Shown in pieces: positions 14,449-64,000 of a stretch of 64,000 nt of DNA (position 1 is its first letter; every line of letters begins with the position of its first letter). The DNA is from Pyxidicoccus xibeiensis (GTDB lineage Bacteria > Myxococcota > Myxococcia > Myxococcales > Myxococcaceae), in contig NZ_JAJVKV010000026.1 in assembly GCF_024198175.1 (NCBI RefSeq), forward strand, positions 21,729 through 85,728. Direction: 5' to 3'. Under the pieces are notes generated by a model. That model was not told where the DNA came from, made no database searches, and was given only the letters and a program-made list of their open reading frames with translations. A program made the position numbers and the translations under genes.

Positions 14449-15714
14449 ATGATGGAGCTGTACCAGCAGTTCATGGCCACGCGGATGGAGGAGGCGGCGG
14501 CGGTGATGGCGCAGCGGGGCTACGACAAGACTCCGGCCGCGGAGCTGGCGCGGGTGATGCGCATGTCGGTGGGCTCGCTGTACCGGCGCTATGGCAGCAA
14601 GCGCGGCTGTGCGCTGGCCATTCGGGACTTCTCCGATGACGAGCTGTTCCGGTATGCGCGCTACGAGTTCCAGATGGCCAGCACGGACGAGGGTGCGGGC
14701 TTTCGCGAAGGCTTCTTCGCCCTCTGGAGGCTGCTGGCCACCTACGTGTTGCGGATGCCCGGCGTCTTCAGCTTCGTCTTCCTGCACGCCCGTCCGGAGC
14801 AGGGGCCGGACGACGAGCGAGGCTGGCGGGTGCGAGACCTGGTCCGGGAGGTCGTCAGCCAGGGCGAGCGTGAAGGAGTGCTGGAGCCAGGTTCGGCGAT
14901 GGCGAGGACGTGCCTGGTGTGGGGCGCGCTGGCGGAGCTGGGGCGGGTAGTGGCGAGGGGGGAAGGCTCAGTCACGGAGGAGGAAGTGCACGCGTCAGCC
15001 GAGGCGCTCTGGCGGGCGCTGGGGCCCAGGGAGAAGTCGGCGCCCCGGGGGCCTGGCGGCACGCCGCATCCAGACGGAGGAGTGGCCTCGGAGGAGGAAT
15101 CCGATAGTGGCTCGGCGGTTGCCACGATGCCTTCGCCTCCAGACGGAGGAGTGGCCTCGGAGGAGGAATCCGATAGTGGCTCGGCGGTTGCCACGATGCC
15201 TTCGCCTCCAGACGGCGGAGAGTCCTCGGAGGAGGCATCCACTAGCAGCTCCGGGGTTGTCACGGTGCCTTCGCTTCCAGACGGCGGCAGCCGCCAGCGG
15301 CTCGGCGGCGGCTACGACGCCTCCATGGACTGCTCAGGCCTCGGTGCCTCCAGAGGTGGCCAACCGTGCCGGAGCCCCGGTGTCACCCGGTGCAGGGCTG
15401 GCGGGCGCGGTGCTCGCGGTGGCGGGGTGGACGGGCAGCGCGTCAGGCAGCTCCGTCTCCACGTTGCGCACTCGCGGAGACAGCCACAGCGCCACCACGT
15501 TCGTCAGCATCAGCACGCTCAGCATGAGGAACATGACCGCGATGCCGCGCCCCTGCCCGGTGCCAATCACGCGCCCCACGCTCGAGGCGAGCGCGCCCCC
15601 GGGCGCCATCCACGGCTCGAAGAGCCTGTCCGCGAGGAACCCCGCCACGAGCGTCACCACGAGGTTCGTGCCCTGGAAGACGACCCGCCGGAGGGAGGCC
15701 ACGCGTCCCTGTAG
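14449..15714 (+). CDS. TetR/AcrR-family regulator with an extended, repeat-bearing C-terminus
   Basis: Start ATG 14449 (a second ATG follows directly), preceded by a purine-rich AGGGGG. Residues 1 to about 200 form a normal TetR-type repressor: an N-terminal helix-turn-helix at 29-48 (TPAAELARVMRMSVGSLYRR) with the following YGSKRGCALAIRDF, then an alpha-helical ligand domain. From residue 208 come three 23-residue repeats (PDGGVASEEESDSGSAVATM and PSP), acidic and probably disordered. The frame then stays open to 15714, crossing the end of the convergent MFS gene by 381 bases; that last part looks like a translation of antisense DNA, so the true end may be nearer 15300 if a stop was lost. 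Likely target: its own promoter, the divergent dehydrogenase, or the NRPS export genes. Confidence 0.7.
   Translation: MMELYQQFMATRMEEAAAVMAQRGYDKTPAAELARVMRMSVGSLYRRYGSKRGCALAIRDFSDDELFRYARYEFQMASTDEGAGFREGFFALWRLLATYVLRMPGVFSFVFLHARPEQGPDDERGWRVRDLVREVVSQGEREGVLEPGSAMARTCLVWGALAELGRVVARGEGSVTEEEVHASAEALWRALGPREKSAPRGPGGTPHPDGGVASEEESDSGSAVATMPSPPDGGVASEEESDSGSAVATMPSPPDGGESSEEASTSSSGVVTVPSLPDGGSRQRLGGGYDASMDCSGLGASRGGQPCRSPGVTRCRAGGRGARGGGVDGQRVRQLRLHVAHSRRQPQRHHVRQHQHAQHEEHDRDAAPLPGANHAPHARGERAPGRHPRLEEPVREEPRHERHHEVRALEDDPPEGGHASL
15070..15276 (+). repeat. Three 69-bp tandem repeats in the regulator gene
   Basis: A 69-base unit beginning CCAGACGGAGGAGTGGCC starts at 15070, 15139 and 15208; a partial fourth copy starts at 15277. 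Units 1 and 2 are identical; unit 3 is diverged. Because 69 is a multiple of three, the repeat keeps the frame and gives 23-residue units (PDGG...EEESDSGS...). The perfect identity of the first two copies points to a recent slippage or unequal-crossover event. No spacer pattern, so not a CRISPR. Confidence 0.9.
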
Positions 15715-16751
15715 CACCGCGGGTACCTTGGTCTGCCAGATGACCTGGTTGCAGCCGGAGATGAGCGGGAAGGTGAAGATGAAGACGGCCGCCGCGCTCG
15801 CGATGAGGGGCACGCTGGGAGGCAGCACCGCCAGCAGCAGCACGAGCGCGCCCACGATGGGGAAGCCCACCAGCCCGAGGATGCGGCGCCGGGGACCTCC
15901 CCACACGCTCATGACGATGCCGCCCAGCAGCCCTCCCATGCCGGCGATGGCGGCAATCCACTTCAGCGAGTGGATGTCCGTGAAGGCGAGCACCAGCGGG
16001 TTGATGAGCAGCATCACCATGCCCACCGCGAAGGTGTTGCCCGTAATGAAGAGCAACAGGCCGCGCAGCCCCGGCCGCTCCCGGATGAAGTGCCAGCTCT
16101 CCGCCAGGTCCTCCTTCAGCGAGTGTCGGCCCGGAGCCCTTGGGGGCGGGGCGGGGAAGCGCACGAGCAGCAGTGCGCCGATGGAGAAGAAGTAGGAGAC
16201 CGAGTCCAGCAGCAGGATGCCGCTCAGCCCGATGGCGCTGTCCAGCGAGGCGGCGAGCAGCGGGCCACCGATGTGGGCGACGGCCGCGCTCAGCTCCGTC
16301 ATGCCGCTGGCGCGTCCCAGGTGCCGCTTGGGGACCAGCAGCGGCACGCTGGCCATCCACGCCGGGTAGCACAACGCGGAGCAGGCCGAGCCGAGGAAGA
16401 CGGGCAGGTAGAAGTACCAGTGCTGGATGGTCCAGAGCCCCGCGTCCTGGCCGGCGAACAGCGCCCAGATGAGGAAGATGCTGAACGCCGCGCCCAGGTC
16501 CCCCAGCACCATGAGCTTCCGGCGGTCCAGGCGGTCCGCCAGGATTCCCGCCACGGGGGAGATGAGCACCAGGGGCAGGGTGCTGAAGAAGATGACCAGG
16601 GCGAACCGGGTGACGGACCCGGACGTGTTGTAGACGTACGCCCCGAGCGCGAAGTTCGTCAGTCCCGTCCCCAGCTTGGAGATGAGCTGCCCGAGCCAGA
16701 CCGTGCCGAAGGTGCGCAGTGACTGGCTCGGGGAGGTGGGGACGGCGGGGC

Positions 16752-16755
<4 letters not shown>
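15334..16755 (-). CDS. MFS exporter of the NRPS locus (EntS-like)
   Basis: 473 residues; its ATG overlaps the TGA of the NRPS gene (ATGA), so it is co-translated with it. The protein has about 12 hydrophobic helices and the MFS motif A in GILADRLDRRKLMVLGD (after TM2), with LGTGLTNFALGAYVYN at the start, as in the enterobactin-exporter-like MFS_3 group found next to many siderophore and peptide synthetase genes. The most probable job is export of the peptide made by the NRPS and self-protection. The last 35 residues are an Ala/Pro/Thr tail that continues across the end of the convergent regulator gene. Substrate is inferred from the gene's position. Confidence 0.88.

Positions 16756-64000
<47,245 letters not shown>

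Noticed and set aside
15070..15276. CRISPR-like array
   Set aside because: The 69-bp units abut with no spacers and keep the reading frame; they are coding tandem repeats.

Overview
GC-rich DNA with GTG/TTG starts, tightly overlapping operons, Uma2-family and VCBS-repeat lipoprotein genes, and a very large nonribosomal peptide synthetase (NRPS) gene together suggest a myxobacterium of the Myxococcaceae/Archangiaceae type. This is an inference from gene content and composition; there is no rRNA or other phylogenetic marker in the window.

Layout. (1) 1-1110 is decayed DNA: a 3' fragment of a glutathione reductase gene (minus), the 3' end of an IS91-type transposase gene (plus) and the 3' end of a DUF2306 membrane-protein gene (plus). 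(2) 1230-3260 holds two lipoprotein genes on the minus strand, one with a strong hairpin after it and one a VCBS/FG-GAP repeat protein. (3) 3273-11725 is a seven-gene assimilatory sulfate-reduction operon on the minus strand: cysH, a precorrin-2 dehydrogenase gene, a uroporphyrinogen-III methyltransferase gene, cysD, cysN, cysJ, cysI. Most junctions overlap by 1-8 bases. It carries sulfate to sulfide and makes the siroheme that the sulfite reductase needs. CysN ends in a shrunken, P-loop-less APS-kinase-like tail, which fits an Fe-S CysH that uses APS directly. Upstream (11742-12240) are two cysteine-rich leader ORFs, each followed by a terminator-like hairpin, which look like tandem translational attenuators. 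(4) 12254-14171 holds a Uma2-family gene broken by one in-frame TGA and an FMN-dependent alpha-hydroxyacid dehydrogenase. (5) 14399-15714 holds a TetR-type regulator behind a perfect 18-bp palindrome, with 69-bp tandem repeats in its 3' part. (6) 15334-64000 is an NRPS locus: an MFS exporter overlapped ATGA with the end of one NRPS reading frame that fills the last 47 kb and runs off the window.

The visible NRPS part is about 15,750 residues: 14 condensation (C), 14 adenylation (A), 15 thiolation (T), one epimerisation (E) and one terminal thioesterase (TE) domain, plus a short A remnant. Order: T / C-A-T / C-A-T / C-A-T-E / four C-A-T / A-T / C-(A remnant) / six C-A-T / TE. The A-T unit without its own C, followed by a C without A or T, is the main irregularity. 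Specificity codes read by eye give Phe, aromatic, unknown (epimerised), Val-like, unknown, Ser, Lys-like, aliphatic, unknown (same code as the third), unknown, Glu, Glu, Pro-like, unknown. T-C-A blocks are duplicated within the gene (the Glu-Glu pair is nearly a tandem copy), pointing to growth and shuffling of the gene by internal recombination. No known compound could be assigned, and the first modules lie outside the window.
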